Source of the DNA: Plectrocnemia conspersa
Lineage: Eukaryota; Arthropoda; Insecta; Trichoptera; Polycentropodidae
Direction of reading: 5' to 3'
Length of the DNA: 64,000 bases
NCBI GenBank assembly: GCA_009617715.1
Contig: VTFK01000008.1
Coordinates: 2,914,001-2,978,000, forward strand
In this document: piece after piece, positions 23,901 through 36,100 of the stretch
Numbering within the stretch: the stretch's first letter is position 1
Layout of the letters: every line of letters begins with the position of its first letter
The notes under the pieces: generated by a model
The model's database searches: none
Told to the model about the DNA's origin: nothing
The model's input: only the letters and a program-made list of their open reading frames with translations
Position numbers and translations under genes: made by a program

Positions 23901-26900
23901 AATAATAAATGGTAGAAATGGAAAACCACATTTTATTTATTTTTTAATTTAAGAGATACAATTTCTTATAATATGTTTATACATAAATAGATATTACACT
24001 ATCGCGTTCATCCAAATAATCATTTGCGGGAGTGTGGTATTAAATGGCTTTTCATTTAAACACAGCATGAAAACTACACACGTTTAGCTTTTACATCATA
24101 TACGTACATAATTTGGTAATAACTTTATGATTCACAATTTCTTTGCTTCGAGGAGAAGTGTTCTTACGGTTCCTTCATCTTTTCACATCACATTAAAAAT
24201 CAAAAGCTTTAATTATCACATCATTAACTTTCTCCATGCATTTTATTTCATACTATTATCACTGATCGGACAGTCGAGATTAATATTTAAAAAGTGATGT
24301 TTTAATAATTGCACTGTAGAAACGACCAATGAAGAGTCTACCACACCTTCAAACGCCGACGAATCAGACGACAAACTTACAACCAAAATCAAACAGTTCA
24401 AAGAGGGCGACTTGGTCTGGGGACCGGCCAAGGGTTTCCCGGCGTGGCCCGGGAAACTCGTGTCGAAAAGTTTCGTGAACGGTATATCCGATGGCAAAGT
24501 CCTCGTGAGGTGGTTCGGCGGCGATAAATGCCTAACGCCCGTCGACCCCGTAAAGCTGCAAACTCTTTCCGAAGGGCTGGAAGCTCACCACGCTGCTAGA
24601 ACGAAATGTAGAAAGTGAGTTATTCGTGACACGTCGTCTGATATAGGAGACGACACATGTGACATTTTGCTCGTGTCGCTAAATGTTAAACAAATATTCG
24701 ATTTTAATATAAACAATGAAGAAAATGTCACTAGATGTCGAATGATTAACATGCAGAACTTTCTGTAAAAATTGTATTGTATTTGAGATGTTTTTATTTT
24801 GTAATAGAAATGAAAGTTCTGCATGTTCTATTTTTATTATTATTATTATTATAAATGTTATCCCTTTATACATATCATAAGAATTGAGTGTTCACAAAAT
24901 CACCACTGTTAAAAATCATTATTGTTGTTTTGTTGTAGCTGATTTATTTTATTATTTTTAGTGAATGTATGTTTTATATTACGAAAAGTAAAGCTTCTTA
25001 TTTATGCAATATATATATATATTCTTTTTTTTAATTATTGTAAAATTATTAAATTTGCGAAATTTATTAAAATTTACAAATTATAGTGATGAATTTTAAT
25101 GACTATGTAAATGATGATTTGAAACTTTCACTCCTATTTGTGTACATTATAATTTATAAAATACTTAGAGAATCTACAATATATGTTTAATGTCATACGG
25201 ATAGTTTAATAGTAATGAACATAATCATACATATTTATGAGTGTAAGAATACGAATTTACCGTAAAACATATATGTGACTGGAAAGTTAATATTTTTATC
25301 GTGACAAACTTGGTAACAATAAAATTTACTTTAAAGTAATTTATTTTTAATTACATCTTTATGATTTGTTATGTTAAAAATTATACTAATAGATTTTTTA
25401 AATAAAAAATGTCAATTTTGCTGTAGAAAGTTATTGTTTTTCTACAAAATTATAATTTTTATTATCGTAATGATGTATAAGTCGGTGATTGATACCTGAA
25501 AGAGATAGGTTCGAATCTCATATTGGTCCTAGTGTTTTTTATTTTTTTTAATTAGCGGATATCATATAATTTTAATTCCGATCGATCATTATAGATTAGG
25601 TTTTCCTAGATTTTATTAATCTCACGGATGAATATTGCGATGTTTCACTACTTAATTAATAGTTATTGGTTGTGTTTACCCTGTTGTGACCCAACAGAAG
25701 ATTTACATATTTCTATAGTGAATTTTTAATAGCAGAGACAGTCATATTGATTATTTTTTACTGCTATTTATGACATGTAAATATATTTGCATTATTTCAC
25801 TAAGATGACATATTTTTTTGCCACAAAGATAAAATTGTCTGATTTGATAAAACTAAAGGTATACACTGATTTTAATAATTTCTGACTGAGCCTTTTTGAT
25901 CATATTTTGATAATAATAAAATATATATTCGGAAAAAATGTTTTTTATCCTACAGCCCATCAAAAATGTTTTCAATTCTTTTTTCAATGATGGCGCCGAC
26001 TCAGAGTAGCAATAGTCAATAAATCAAATGTTGGCAATTAAAGGGTTAAATCTGTTAGTTTTCTAACACATGGAGTTATCATATTAACAATTTTATTTAA
26101 TGTAAATTTTTGCTCACTAACAAAAATATCATAGATCAACAGATAAATTTACATCTAAATCAGGATTGAATCTTTATGCCAAAAATTTAATTCCAGTGAA
26201 ATATGGCAACAAATAGTCAGTACATTAAAAAATTAAACTGTCAGCATATTTTTTATGATATTAATGGTCAGTTGATAATTGTAAATGGTCAGTAACTATA
26301 TGATTAATGATCAGTAGAGCTCCATTAATAACTGGTCATAGCGACAAAATCAAAACTGATTGATTTTTTCATTTAATTTATACTTATGTAAATTCATAAT
26401 ATTATTCAAAGGACTAAAAGTGATTTTAATATATAAATATTTTATAATCCTTTAATTTAAAATTAAAATTACCAAAAGCAAACAAAATTACTGATGCTGT
26501 GAAATATTATTTTACACATAGTTGTAATAATAATAAATATCACACATAGCTTTAAAATTATATATGTTAGTATAAAACTAAATATAGCAATAGACAAAAT
26601 TTCACTCTAATAACAAAAAATGAGAAATTCTAACTTGTATCAATTTTTTTTAAATCGATAGAACTTGGATTCAATGTTCATTGCTAATAAACTACTACTT
26701 CTAGTTATGAAAAAATACTCTGGTAACATAATCATAAAAACAAGTAGTTGAAATATGTTTTTTTTTTACCATTTTTTGAACCATTCATTCATATTATATA
26801 TAAGATAATTAATGTTCTAAAATATACTAAGAAAACATGCTGATTAATTTCTTTGTTCATTCAGAAGCCGCAAACTAAACACTCAATTGGAAAAAGCGAT

Positions 26901-27195
26901 ACAAGAAGCGATGGCAGAACTGGACAGAATCTCAGAAAGTATCGATTGCGACAACAAAGATGATTTGGACAAATTAAACACAGTGGAACAACAAAACGCC
27001 GATCTGATCGTGTCAGACATCAACGGCAACTCGAGCAAAGTTATAAAAATAAATAAGCCGACCAACGATACCAAAAAATTGAAGAACATAGCAATGGCCG
27101 GTAGCAAAAATCAAAGAATAACAAATGTCAAGATAGCGCCACATCCAGTCGGCGGAAACGAAGTTCCGGGTAGACTTAGAAGTAGCCATCGATGA
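14372..27195 (+). CDS. sba: MBD5/MBD6 orthologue (six-banded), 5'-incomplete, spliced
   Basis: This is a chromatin protein of the MBD5/6 family. Human MBD5 and MBD6 associate with the PR-DUB histone H2A deubiquitinase. Exons 14372-14616, 14687-19557, 19629-19728, 19855-20280, 24320-24614 and 26865-27195 join in phase at GT-AG borders to about 2088 residues, provided one missing base near 18850 is allowed for. Order of features: basic KKRKRK segment, Gln tracts, a long Asn/Gln/Ser-rich disordered region with further basic clusters, a PWWP domain, and the C-terminal helix. The identification rests on the PWWP plus the following TLSEGLEA and KLNTQLEKAIQEAMAELD, which I recall as family-specific. 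A conserved-looking NGIVTTMASGHTL block is in the large exon. The N-terminal MBD-like domain is not in the window. Confidence 0.9.
14461..14604 (+). repeat. Interrupted CAG/CAA (polyglutamine) tract
   Basis: Runs of CAG and CAA codons are interrupted by ATA, CAC, ATG and AGA codons in the first visible sba exon. Mixed codons suggest an older, more stable Gln tract than the pure run in the next exon. Confidence 0.9.
14687..19557 (+). CDS. sba: sba large disordered exon, with one apparent frame break
   Basis: The acceptor is CAG at 14684-14686 and the donor is TTTG|GTGAAT. The frame continues directly from the previous exon and stays open to about 18850. It then meets a stop at 18905-18907, while frame 1 is open through the same place to 19614. 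Composition (Asn, Gln, Ser, Met, Pro) is the same on both sides, so one exon with a missing base is the simplest reading. It carries a 34-Gln run, basic clusters near 15975-16017 and 18040-18075, and the block NGIVTTMASGHTL near 17250. It is predicted to be largely disordered. Confidence 0.85.
14873..14974 (+). repeat. 34-codon polyglutamine tract with 12 pure CAG units
   Basis: Thirty-four consecutive Gln codons follow an Asn-Glu pair and end before Glu-Lys. The middle part, about 14918-14953, is twelve uninterrupted CAG triplets flanked by mixed CAA/CAG, which makes it a likely length-variable site. Confidence 0.9.
19629..19728 (+). CDS. sba: sba short acidic exon
   Basis: A 100-base exon between TTTTCAG and CAAG|GTATAT. 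It continues in phase from 19557 and leaves one base for the next exon. It encodes an SSEPDSGDRD stretch followed by LIWARN. The preceding intron is only 71 bases. Confidence 0.8.
19855..20280 (+). CDS. sba: sba exon before the large intron
   Basis: The acceptor is TTTTAG and the donor is AATG|GTATGT. The first two bases complete a Gly codon begun in the previous exon, and one base is left over for the next exon. It encodes about 142 residues rich in Asn, Ser and His. The second half is less biased, with a charged part (RHRTEEELMRN) that may be helical. No named domain was recognised. Confidence 0.8.
20281..24319 (+). other. Large sba intron (about 4.0 kb)
   Basis: The phase of the exons on both sides matches (one base left, two bases taken), so no exon between them is required. 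The segment from 22958 to about 23070 has a diverged partner at 40988-41095 (core CGCTGATGGTAATC). Short ORFs at 22529-22765 and 22983-23204 are hydrophobic and not recognised. An optional extra exon cannot be excluded. Confidence 0.6.
24320..24614 (+). CDS. sba: sba PWWP-domain exon
   Basis: The exon lies between CACTGTAG and AGAAA|GTGAGT. An acidic linker leads into the PWWP fold, a small beta-barrel that in other proteins binds methylated histone H3 tails and DNA. Visible marks are FKEGDLVWGP, then FPAWPGKLV (the PWWP signature, here AWPG), then VLVRWFGGDKCLTPVDP. The part after it, LQTLSEGLEAHHAARTKCRK, continues as expected for MBD5. GC content is clearly higher than in the flanking introns, as expected for a conserved domain. 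Confidence 0.93.
25481..25705 (+). mobile_element. tRNA-derived SINE-like element, copy A
   Basis: The head contains GGTTCGAATCT at 25508-25518, a match to the Pol III box B. A T-rich spacer follows, then the body TTAGGTTTTCCTAGATTTT and AATCTCACGGATGAATATTG, and the tail TTGTGTTTACCCTGTTGTGA. Body and tail recur at 42814-43095, 59790-60110 and, inverted, 63385-63579, which makes this a dispersed family. It lies within an sba intron in the sense orientation. Confidence 0.7.
26206..26340 (+). repeat. Degenerate tandem cluster with GGTCAGT core
   Basis: Variants of AATGGTCAGT occur about every 21 to 27 bases (near 26206, 26240, 26266, 26287, 26308 and 26334). Similar single or paired motifs occur near 22857 and 40340-40390. 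Spacing is irregular, so this is at most a decayed minisatellite or a cluster of binding sites. Confidence 0.4.
26865..27195 (+). CDS. sba: sba terminal coding exon
   Basis: The acceptor is TTCATTCAG. The first base completes a Lys codon, and the frame ends at TGA 27193-27195. It encodes KLNTQLEKAIQEAMAELD, a helix that follows the PWWP in MBD5, then an acidic stretch and a basic C-terminus ending RSSHR. The stop fits the end of the family; no further exon is needed. Confidence 0.88.
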
Positions 27196-29240
27196 CATGA
27201 AGGTGGGGGCGAAGTCTCCAATGTCGTCGCCCCGCATCCGTCAGCCTCTCAACTACTTTACATTCTGTTCACACCTTGAATCATATAAATATCAATATCA
27301 TAAAAGATCATGTGACAAAATAATCAATACAAGGGTGGCAATCGTCGCGATACAAAATATGTAAGGTGATTATATGTTCATCGTTACCTTATCCTATTTC
27401 ATATAACATATTCGATTCTCTTTTATCACAGTAAATGTCTTATAAGTATGAACGGTAGCGCACGCGTGTTTTATTTTGTCCGAATGGCTAATTAATTAGA
27501 TTGTTTAATGTAATAGAATGTTTATACGCGCGTAATTACGAGACCATTTTGAAAAATAAATAAATAAATAAAATAACATATCTCATAGTGAAACTAGAAA
27601 TTTGTATTTAGGTGATGAATATATAGTCTTACTTATTGAGTGTACCTTTCTTTATAATATAATAACGTTATTCATTATAAAATTTCCTAATGAAAAATAA
27701 ATTGTTTGTATATTTGCACACATAGCGTGCATGTAGGCATATGATAGATAATTGTATTATAATATACATATAAGAGTAATTTTATATGTGATTTATGTTT
27801 AGATGTCACATGATCCGCATTTGATCGTATTGTTCCCATTATGGATTTTTTAATAATTTTTATTTTGTATATAATAGATATTGTATTGCATATACACGCT
27901 GTTTGTAATATAATTTAATGTTATAGTTTCTAGTCAAATTTTAAAGCATAAAAAACTTGAAGTATTGACAATAACCTTAAGCCTGCATTGAGAAAGGAGA
28001 TGTTTATCTGTATAATTGCCAGCCTTTCTCATACTTGGATGATTCTCCTTTCAGACATGACAACTTAACCATAATCATTTATTTATTTGTTTTATATAAA
28101 TATCAGCATATTTCTGAAATGAATTGTAAAATAAAATATTATATTATACATATTGATGTATTAAATTAAAATTATTATAATGAATTAAATGTTTTGTAGC
28201 ATTAAAAAATATTTACATATGCATACATATATCTAGTAAAAACATTTATGTGAGGTTATTCAGCGAAATTTTTATATTAAAATTTACAATTTATTTATTA
28301 AATTTTATTCATTCGGTGATATTTTTAGGATATTTCATTTCAATTTGCATTTATAAATTGTATTATCATCATCAATTACTTAATTGTTATCAAAATATAT
28401 GATTTAAAGATTTCGCTGAATGTGTTAACTACACATGGTAATTTTAAAGTAGATTTACATTTTCAAACTTTAATAATAAATAAATATATGTATGTTTACG
28501 TAAAACTATTCGGATTTAGAGGTAAAAACGTAATGCAGAATCTCACACCATCGTATCAATGAAATCCTCTACTATTCCTATTATTGAATATATTTAGTAT
28601 TGACAATATATCAAACAAATACAAGATTTACTCCTTGAATTTTGTATCCAATGTACAAAGAAATTAATTATCGTATTGCATATATTTATGTATTTTTTTT
28701 ATTTATTTATAAATTACTTTCGCTGTGTAGTGAAATTTTCTCATTGTAAAATTACTTTATGAATTACCTTGTTTGTAAGGACGAAATAAATTTAAAGAAA
28801 AAGTATTAAAAAATGTTGCAATTGTTACATTTGAATGTGATATGAGAGACCTAAAAAAGCACGAATGTGTTAAATGGCATATATGTATATATATGTTTGT
28901 CTGCGTATTCGAATGGTGAAAAATGATGAATTTTAATATTATTAGCGTATTACTTCAATGAGGCAACCTCAAAGCGTTTTATGTATATTATTATATGAAA
29001 TACAAAATATTTTAGGTGGCATTTTAATTGATGTAAATAGATTTAACAAAAAAAAGAGCCTATAACAATAGCGATTTTAAATGAATGATAATGTTGTTTT
29101 TAATTGTTATACATTTTTTTATTTAAATATGTTTGTTTATGAAAATATTGTGTGGCGAATGAAATTTTTAAATTACAAATATGTTTTGTATATAAATAAC
29201 GCTATAAATATATTAAATAAAATATGTGCATAATTCGTGT
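27196..29240 (+). other. Probable sba 3' UTR
   Basis: Very AT-rich sequence without frames follows the stop. AATAAA-type signals cluster near 27556-27575 and again near 29214-29222, the latter followed by a T-rich downstream stretch, so short and long 3' ends are both possible. The extent is inferred; only the stop codon and the signals are seen. Confidence 0.45.
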
Positions 29241-29744
29241 CTTTATTTTTATAAATATATACATTCCTATAAGCGGGAGTTGGGCAAGGATGTATTCTAT
29301 CCCTGACATTATTGCCAGTTAATAATGGGAAAGGCATTGCATGGTTTTAACAGGTATTTCTTTCGTAGGCTTATAATATTAGCAAATAATGCCCTTATAT
29401 ATATATTTGGAAGAAGACTGTAGCAAAATAAAATGAAATAGATGTTCTTTTTTTGTCCAAAAGTTCCAAAACGTCAATTTTTTGTGGTCTTTTCAGAATG
29501 ATAATACATCAAGGAACTGAAAAAGCTTATTTTTATAAAAGAAAAAGGTACTAAAAAACATGTCAATTATATAATTAATACTCAGAAGATAAATTTCAAC
29601 TAAAATTATTTATTTTTGTTGATATCTGTTGAAGCTGAGGGTTAAAAGCATATGTTACATGTGCTTCCAACAAAATATGTTAAACACCAAAGTCAAAATT
29701 GTCCGCTATAACTCGGTCAAGAGCTCAAACAAAGTCTTTGTGTA

Positions 29745-29990
29745 GCTTCACACGTGCCGGATGGATTCGCCCGGCATCGGGCCGGGGCCGTATAGTGGGG
29801 GTGGTGTTGTATGGGCTAGTACTAACCATTTCAGACGAATCAGCCGGAAGAATCGATCCAGCGCCGGCCCAACGCTAGCTGCCAGGTTGTCGCCGGCCGC
29901 GCTCACTACAACTATCCGGCGCCGGGTACCGGGTTGAGTGTGGTGTATGGAATTATACTGAAACTCACACAGGAACCGGGCTGGCAGTCA
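29745..29990. repeat. GC-rich island, possible MITE relic
   Basis: This island is strongly GC-rich against an AT-rich background. It is weakly symmetrical: CACACGTGCCGG and CCCGGCATCGGG on the left are echoed in inverse by CCGGCGCCGGG and GAGTGTGG on the right. No target duplication or second copy was found. It could equally be a small CpG-rich regulatory element. Confidence 0.3.
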
Positions 29991-32388
29991 ACCGTTGACA
30001 GTGATTGTGATATATTGTAATAAAATTATAATATATATAATATTTCTCGTGTTTAGGCAATAGCGAAAGAAATAGACCTCAAAATTTTAATTATATTAGT
30101 AGAATCTCGCCCCGTCCTGTGGTTAATTGGTCTAACGCTTAATGCGTGGAAGGACTTTGTGAAGCCGTTCATCCTAAATGACTGGCATCAGTTGACGAGG
30201 TATAGGCTGGGTTGGGAAGAAACAGGCCACGTGTGAAGGGTTTGTGAACGGCGCCGGCAGGCGGCCTTTGCATAAAAAATACACTGAGGCAGAAAACACT
30301 TGGAATTTTAAATTACGACTGGCTGGCTATTTGGTAGGCTTACCATATGTCCCAGTTTCAAAAAAATTTCGAGAAAAATTTTTTTTGCTCCCTCAGCATC
30401 CTAAAATAAACCAGAATTTCCATGACTTTTTTAGCGCATCTCAAATTGAACAAAAGTTTCAGAGATGACCTTTTTTTATTTACCTGTCCCTGCTTAGAGC
30501 TTCAAAATTATATTAAGCCTATTATTAAGTTTTTTAGTAATTTGGCTAGAGAATATTTTTAAACGCGCGGATATATACGTCCATGGGGAAATTGGTGTGG
30601 CACACATGTTTTAAGTTTTAAAATGACTGCTGAGAAATTGGATATTAGGTTGAAAAATTTTTTTGTTACGTAAGGAGATTATTGATATATTATCTATACG
30701 GTTGCTATGAATTACAATCTGTTCTATAGTGTGCTGGACTTGCAATATTTGCAGTAGATTTATTTATCTGTTATTTTTAATTCCTTTGGTTTGAAAAGTG
30801 ACCGATAGGTTGTTTTACGAATCAATATCGGTAAACCTTTTGTAATTCAACGTTGAATGAAAGATTGTACGGTGATTGATATATGGATTAAACCAACAAA
30901 TGAACGAATGGACTAGAAAGTTCAGAAACTAAAGAGATCAAACACTGAATCCCTTTAAATACCAAAATATAACAGGTCAAGAAACTAAATTTGCGTCACT
31001 AAAATAATAAAAGTTTTAGAAATACCTGTATTTTAAATACTATGATTATACTGAACTTAGATTTTTTTATCAAATTTAGGAATCTAAAGTTACGCGACAA
31101 TATTGGCAAAGGTTAGAATATTTTGGTTTGAATGTTTATTTTTGGGGGGGTAAAAACATTTTTTTTATTCTCGAATAATTTAAGAAAATGATAAGAAGTT
31201 AATATTGTCATCATTTTTTAATTATTATGTAGTGTAAGATTTGGGTAACGTTTACTATTTTTGGAAAACAAAAATTTTTTTTGAAGACACATTATTATTA
31301 TATTTAGTAACAAGATATACATATCTAGTTAACACTTTAAGATTAAAGATCTAATGTGGAATTGACACATATAACACCTTCAAAGTCTAAAAGAAAACAT
31401 CGGCTTCCACTATGATTGTGAAATTTAGTCCAGCCAAGCAGTCGTTTTAAATCCCCAAGAGCTTAACTCGATCTTCTAGTTTCCCTTTGTAATTTGAACT
31501 AAAAGTTCGCTTCAGTAACTACGTAGCGCAGACATATAGGTATGTCTGCTCAGCTGGTATCCGAATTGAAAAAAAGCTGTAGCGATAACTGCCAGAAACT
31601 TTTGCAGCTGTTTGAAGCCGATGTGGTGTTTTTAGTCGGCTAGGTTCTCTGGAAAGCAATATCCGAGTTAGAAGTCCGGGTTTTGATTTTTATATAGCGT
31701 TCTCTGCGAATCTTGATCCTGGTCTGTGTCGGGAAAGTAGCATGATCAAGATGTCAGCGGCGTTGATTTGGCGAAATACCGACTGTGGTTTTTTGACCTC
31801 ATATTTATATGCTTCTCTGATTGTTCGATTTATCTGCGTACAGAATTGTTTGAGGGTGAGTTTTCGAGCGATAGATTGTAACAAATCGCCACACAGGATA
31901 TATTGGCTTTCTAGGAAGAATTACTACTGGAGATGCAGTCCAGATTTACTAGCACATGGCCGGAAACTAAGAGAACGAGCAAGAATATGATAAGCCCGGC
32001 AATATCAAACATAACTTTCATACTTTTTTTAAATAGTTCAATCGAATACATAAAATTTCCTCGTTGGACATTAAAAAACTGCTTGTAAATCATAAATAAG
32101 AACTTGGCTGTTTAAAGGTTTAGCTTTCTCTAGCTCAATATGTGAAAGCTCTTTATTTTTTACATGATTATCATATACAACTGAATCTTTTCATCTTCAC
32201 TTACATTTATAAATGACAAGACAGACTTTCGAAAGAGATTTCTATAAGAGTTATTACTTTACATTAAAATATTTACAATATATAGAGTAGGTTTGAGAGA
32301 TTTGTTGTGAATATATCTGTGTGAATGAGAGAAGAGGAAGATCACCAACACACTGGACAGATTAAATAAAAACAATAACTCTTCATGG

Positions 32389-32508
32389 TAAGCGCGGCTG
32401 GTCCATGAGATATCTTCCCATTCGCTCGCTCATGTATTGAGAGACGAGGGTGAACGAGAGATAAGTGTGTGCAATTGCACGCTCTTATCTCACACGCAAG
32501 CAAGCGAA
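32389..32508 (+). repeat. Palindromic repeat family, diverged copy
   Basis: This copy aligns along its length with 48874-48994. It starts AGCGCGG, continues with GAGATA and a TTCCC-type block, then GACGAGGGTGAACGAGAGAT, and folds back at GTGC-AATT-GCAC into CTCTTATCTCACAC. The arms are less complementary than in the other copy. Confidence 0.6.
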
Positions 32509-33118
32509 AAGAAAAAGTCTCTTATTGGACCTGATTGTAAGTAACACTCCGATCTATAGTATTAAAAAAAACTGTAAAAGAATATTCAACAACATTAATA
32601 TCTTACTCCATATATTGCTCACAGACTATAAAAAAATCGGAAGTGCAGAAGATATGTTTCTGAAAATCGAAAGATATGGCAAAAATTAAGTAATAAATAT
32701 ATTTGACAAAGCTGTTGTTTTTCTTTTTTATAATAATTTGTAAATATTGTTAGATAAATAAATTAGATTTGGTGAGATATTGCAACAGATAATAATACTA
32801 AAAAATAAAACGCGAATTTATAATTAAATTTTAAATACGGCTATTTTTTTATTTTTATAATATTTAAATTTAAATGTACTATTGACAAGTAAATTAATTG
32901 TCTAAGTATATGTAGTATAAAGTGGTTTTTAATAAAACAATATATTTTATCGTAAAATCTATAGATGGCATAATTAATAAATATTTTGAGTAAATTTTAT
33001 TATTACTTTTTTATTGATATGAAGTTTTTAATAAAATAAAAATATGTAAATTAAAATAATATTAGATAAAGATTATCAAATAATTGTATTTATTGAAAAA
33101 TTAAATAAAAATAAAATC

Positions 33119-33190
33119 CTCCCCGGCGGGGAATCGAACCCCGGTCTCCCGCGTGACAGGCGGGGATACTGACCACTATACTACCGAGGA
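33119..33190 (-). tRNA. tRNA-Asp (anticodon GTC)
   Basis: Read on the minus strand, it starts TCCTCGGTAGTATAGTGG. The anticodon loop is CTGTCAC with GTC, in a perfect five-pair stem CCGCC/... GCGGG region. The T arm is CCGGGGTTCGATTCCCCG and the discriminator base is G. Length is 72 bases without an intron. The acceptor stem TCCTCGG pairs with CCGGGGA with one G-T pair. A TTTT run follows directly downstream, a Pol III terminator. It appears intact and is intergenic. Confidence 0.96.
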
Positions 33191-36100
33191 CTGTAGACAT
33201 ATTTGCGTTTTAACGGTTCTAGAGTATTCTTTAGAAAATATTATTATAAAGAAATCATCAACCTTTTATGATTATATATTTCTTAATACTTCTTGCCACT
33301 TTTAAAACTATTCATCACTCAACTAAGTGAACTAAAATTTATCATTAATTTTTATGTAATAATTGGCGTCAAAATATTTACACTCGTGTTTTGGACTTTT
33401 GTATTAGAATCTTCTGAATCTTGAATTAATATTTATTTCTGCTCTGAATTATTTTCTTGAATTTAAATTAATTTTAGGTTTGCAACTAAGCGAGTGATGT
33501 ATTGTATACTGATTACTAAGCTTGAATTGCACAAGAAGAAATACATAAACATCCGTGTTGTGAATTTATAGTATTATATATTTATATACAACCCTTAATT
33601 AAATGTTGTACATATTTATACAGCGTAAATGTGTAGGTTTTTATGGGTAATATTAGAGGTTTGTGCATTTTATAATTTAGTGTAACTTACAATACTTATC
33701 AGAAGTTTTGTATTTTATTTATGATTTTATCAATGCCATTTATTATAATATATTTTTGTATAAATTAAATATAAAAAGATTCATTTTTACATTTTAGAAT
33801 TTATTTCCATCAAATTTTAGGATTGTTAAATTTTCTCGCTACGCGTCTCTAACTCTCGTTTTGTAATAATTTCTTTAAAAGGATTTTCAATATAAACAAA
33901 CTACTATTTAATTTTTTACTTAGAAGTCCATTAATCGTGACATATTTGTCTAATACAAACCTGAAGTATATAGGCAATATCAATAAAATTTTAATGAAAT
34001 ACATGCCGCACTCAAGAAAAAAATAGTTCTTTCTTTGTGTCTAAAAAAGTTAGTGGTTAATAAAAAATTGAACAATGACATTAAAAAAATGGATTTATTT
34101 AATGTCAGGTTATAAATGGGTTGCAACCTTACTATGAAAAAGTTTAGAAATAACATATAATATAATATTATATATGAGGCGTGTTATTCATAAACTAACA
34201 TAATGTATGGTAAACTTTGAAATGGAGTTTATACATTATATTATATGAACTACTCAAAAATAATAATTAGACCCGGACCATATATTCCGTGGCCCGCCAC
34301 AATGTAGATTTATAAACTTGTTTCGAATATATGTACTATCAGGTAACCATAAAGTTTTGGATAAATTATCAAACATTAAATAAACACCTCAACAATATAT
34401 CCCTATCAAGATACAAGTTTGTAAATACATTATTTATAGAACATTGTGTGAAATTGCAACCTCCTACCCTATGTCTACGTACGATCTCTTACCTGGGTTG
34501 TCGCAAGTGATAGCATATGACCGGCACGTAACTATTGATCCACCATTATTAATAAATTTAAGGAGACGGATAAAATATTTTAAAATGGGAGGGGTGGTAG
34601 TTGTCAGTATTGCTCTACTCAGTAAAATCTGCACTCATTGCAGTAACTCCATTTGCTAGAAATACTAACGTTGAAGAAAGGGGCGTGTTATTTTATGCTC
34701 TATATAAAAAAAATCATTTCATTAATGCATCCTGAAAAAACCTAACAAAATATAGCGTCTTTAAAAAGCGCAAGTGCTTCTAATTCATTGGACAGCCAGC
34801 CTTCTTAAGTTAGCTGCATGTGACTGCATTAGCAACTACGACACTTACCTAGTCGGATATTCGCTTCAGTACAATGCGCAGACTGAGGGCCGACTTCCTA
34901 CCTGGATTGTTGTGAGTAACAGCGGCGGTCGGGTAATCCGGCGCATAAACGCGGTTTAAATGTGAAAAGAGGCATGTTCTCTCATACTCTGCAATTCTGA
35001 AAAGATAATATAAACATTAAAATGTTACTAACAAAAGCGCCCAAACACCCTAAGATTTCCCCTGGACGCCACGAGTTGACATATGGACGTCATTTCAGCT
35101 TTTTCCAGGTTAATAATAAGACTTTTTATAACAATATTACGAATTACAATAAGTTAGAATCGAGTAAAGCATATCTAAACCGAATTTTAACTAATATGAG
35201 AGCGCATAAAACAATTATCCCTTGTCAGAAGTCAAAAATCCACGGCAAAAGCAATAAAACCTATCATAGAGTACAATTTTTTCCTGGTCTTACAGTACAA
35301 AGTTTTGTATTTTTTGTAAAATTCAAAGCCAGTCATTGAGAGAGTCCACAGCTGCCTAATAATAGCTCTGGAATTACGGCAATTACAAAATTGATTTTTT
35401 TTTAATACGACTGTTTGTTTGCCAACTTTTGGCTTGACTTTAGTTGTCATAAATAACTTATACGAAGATAAATTTCGCAAAAAAACGCACAATGAGCTTT
35501 TTATCTGTGGTACGTCTGGGAAATAGTTGGCTTCCTGCTTTGTTGAACTGTGATTTTAGTATATGCAATATTCATCCGATTAATAATTGAATGAATATTT
35601 TAAGAAGAGTTAGACAAATATTTGAAAAACGAATAGTTAGCTAAAAACTCGGAGAGCAACAGTTATAAGTATTTAGATCAATGACTGTACTGTTAAATCT
35701 CTCCCGAAGCAAGTTTATAACTTACTGGTGGTCATTTGTGGGCGATCATCCTATATAAGACTTATTTAACAATGCAAATTATTCTACGCGTGCCTTGAAT
35801 ATCATACATAAGTACATGTAATTGGTATGGTGTAGTTTTTTTGTGGTAATTAACGATAATGGCTTTAGAAAATCTGAAAAAGTCAAGGAAAATTATCTTG
35901 GAACTCTCATAGTAAGAAGAGTTTTAATTGGTTATTTAATGTGTTATGTAGCCCACTTAAGAATTATATTGGGAACACAGATATAAAGCAGCGATCGCCA
36001 AGCGATCAAATCTGGGTTGAGAAACATGTTGACTGCAAGACATTTTATGTGGACCGTTTTTAAATTTATAAACCTATTCCTACTTCGCGAGCAATTTACT

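Larger units (their letters stand above)
24615..26864 (+). other. sba intron with a SINE-like insertion
   Basis: This AT-rich intron contains the SINE-like copy at 25481-25700 and a cluster of degenerate GGTCAGT repeats at 26206-26340. The (ATT)n run lies near 24834-24852. The acceptor TTCATTCAG precedes 26865. Confidence 0.65.
29241..33118. other. Intergenic stretch with possible repeat relics
   Basis: A GC-rich island lies at 29745-29990. At 30105-30260 the sequence TGGTTAATTGGTCTAACGC looks like a tRNA-type box A region. A 64-codon minus-strand ORF at 31690-31884, in a less AT-rich patch from about 31400 to 31980, has no product I recognise. A palindromic repeat copy is at 32389-32508. 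No supported protein gene. Confidence 0.4.

Noticed and set aside
27980..28060. Possible microRNA hairpin in the sba 3' UTR
   Set aside because: Only about nine consecutive pairs (TGAGAAAGG with CCTTTCTCA) form, and it matches no known microRNA that I could recall.
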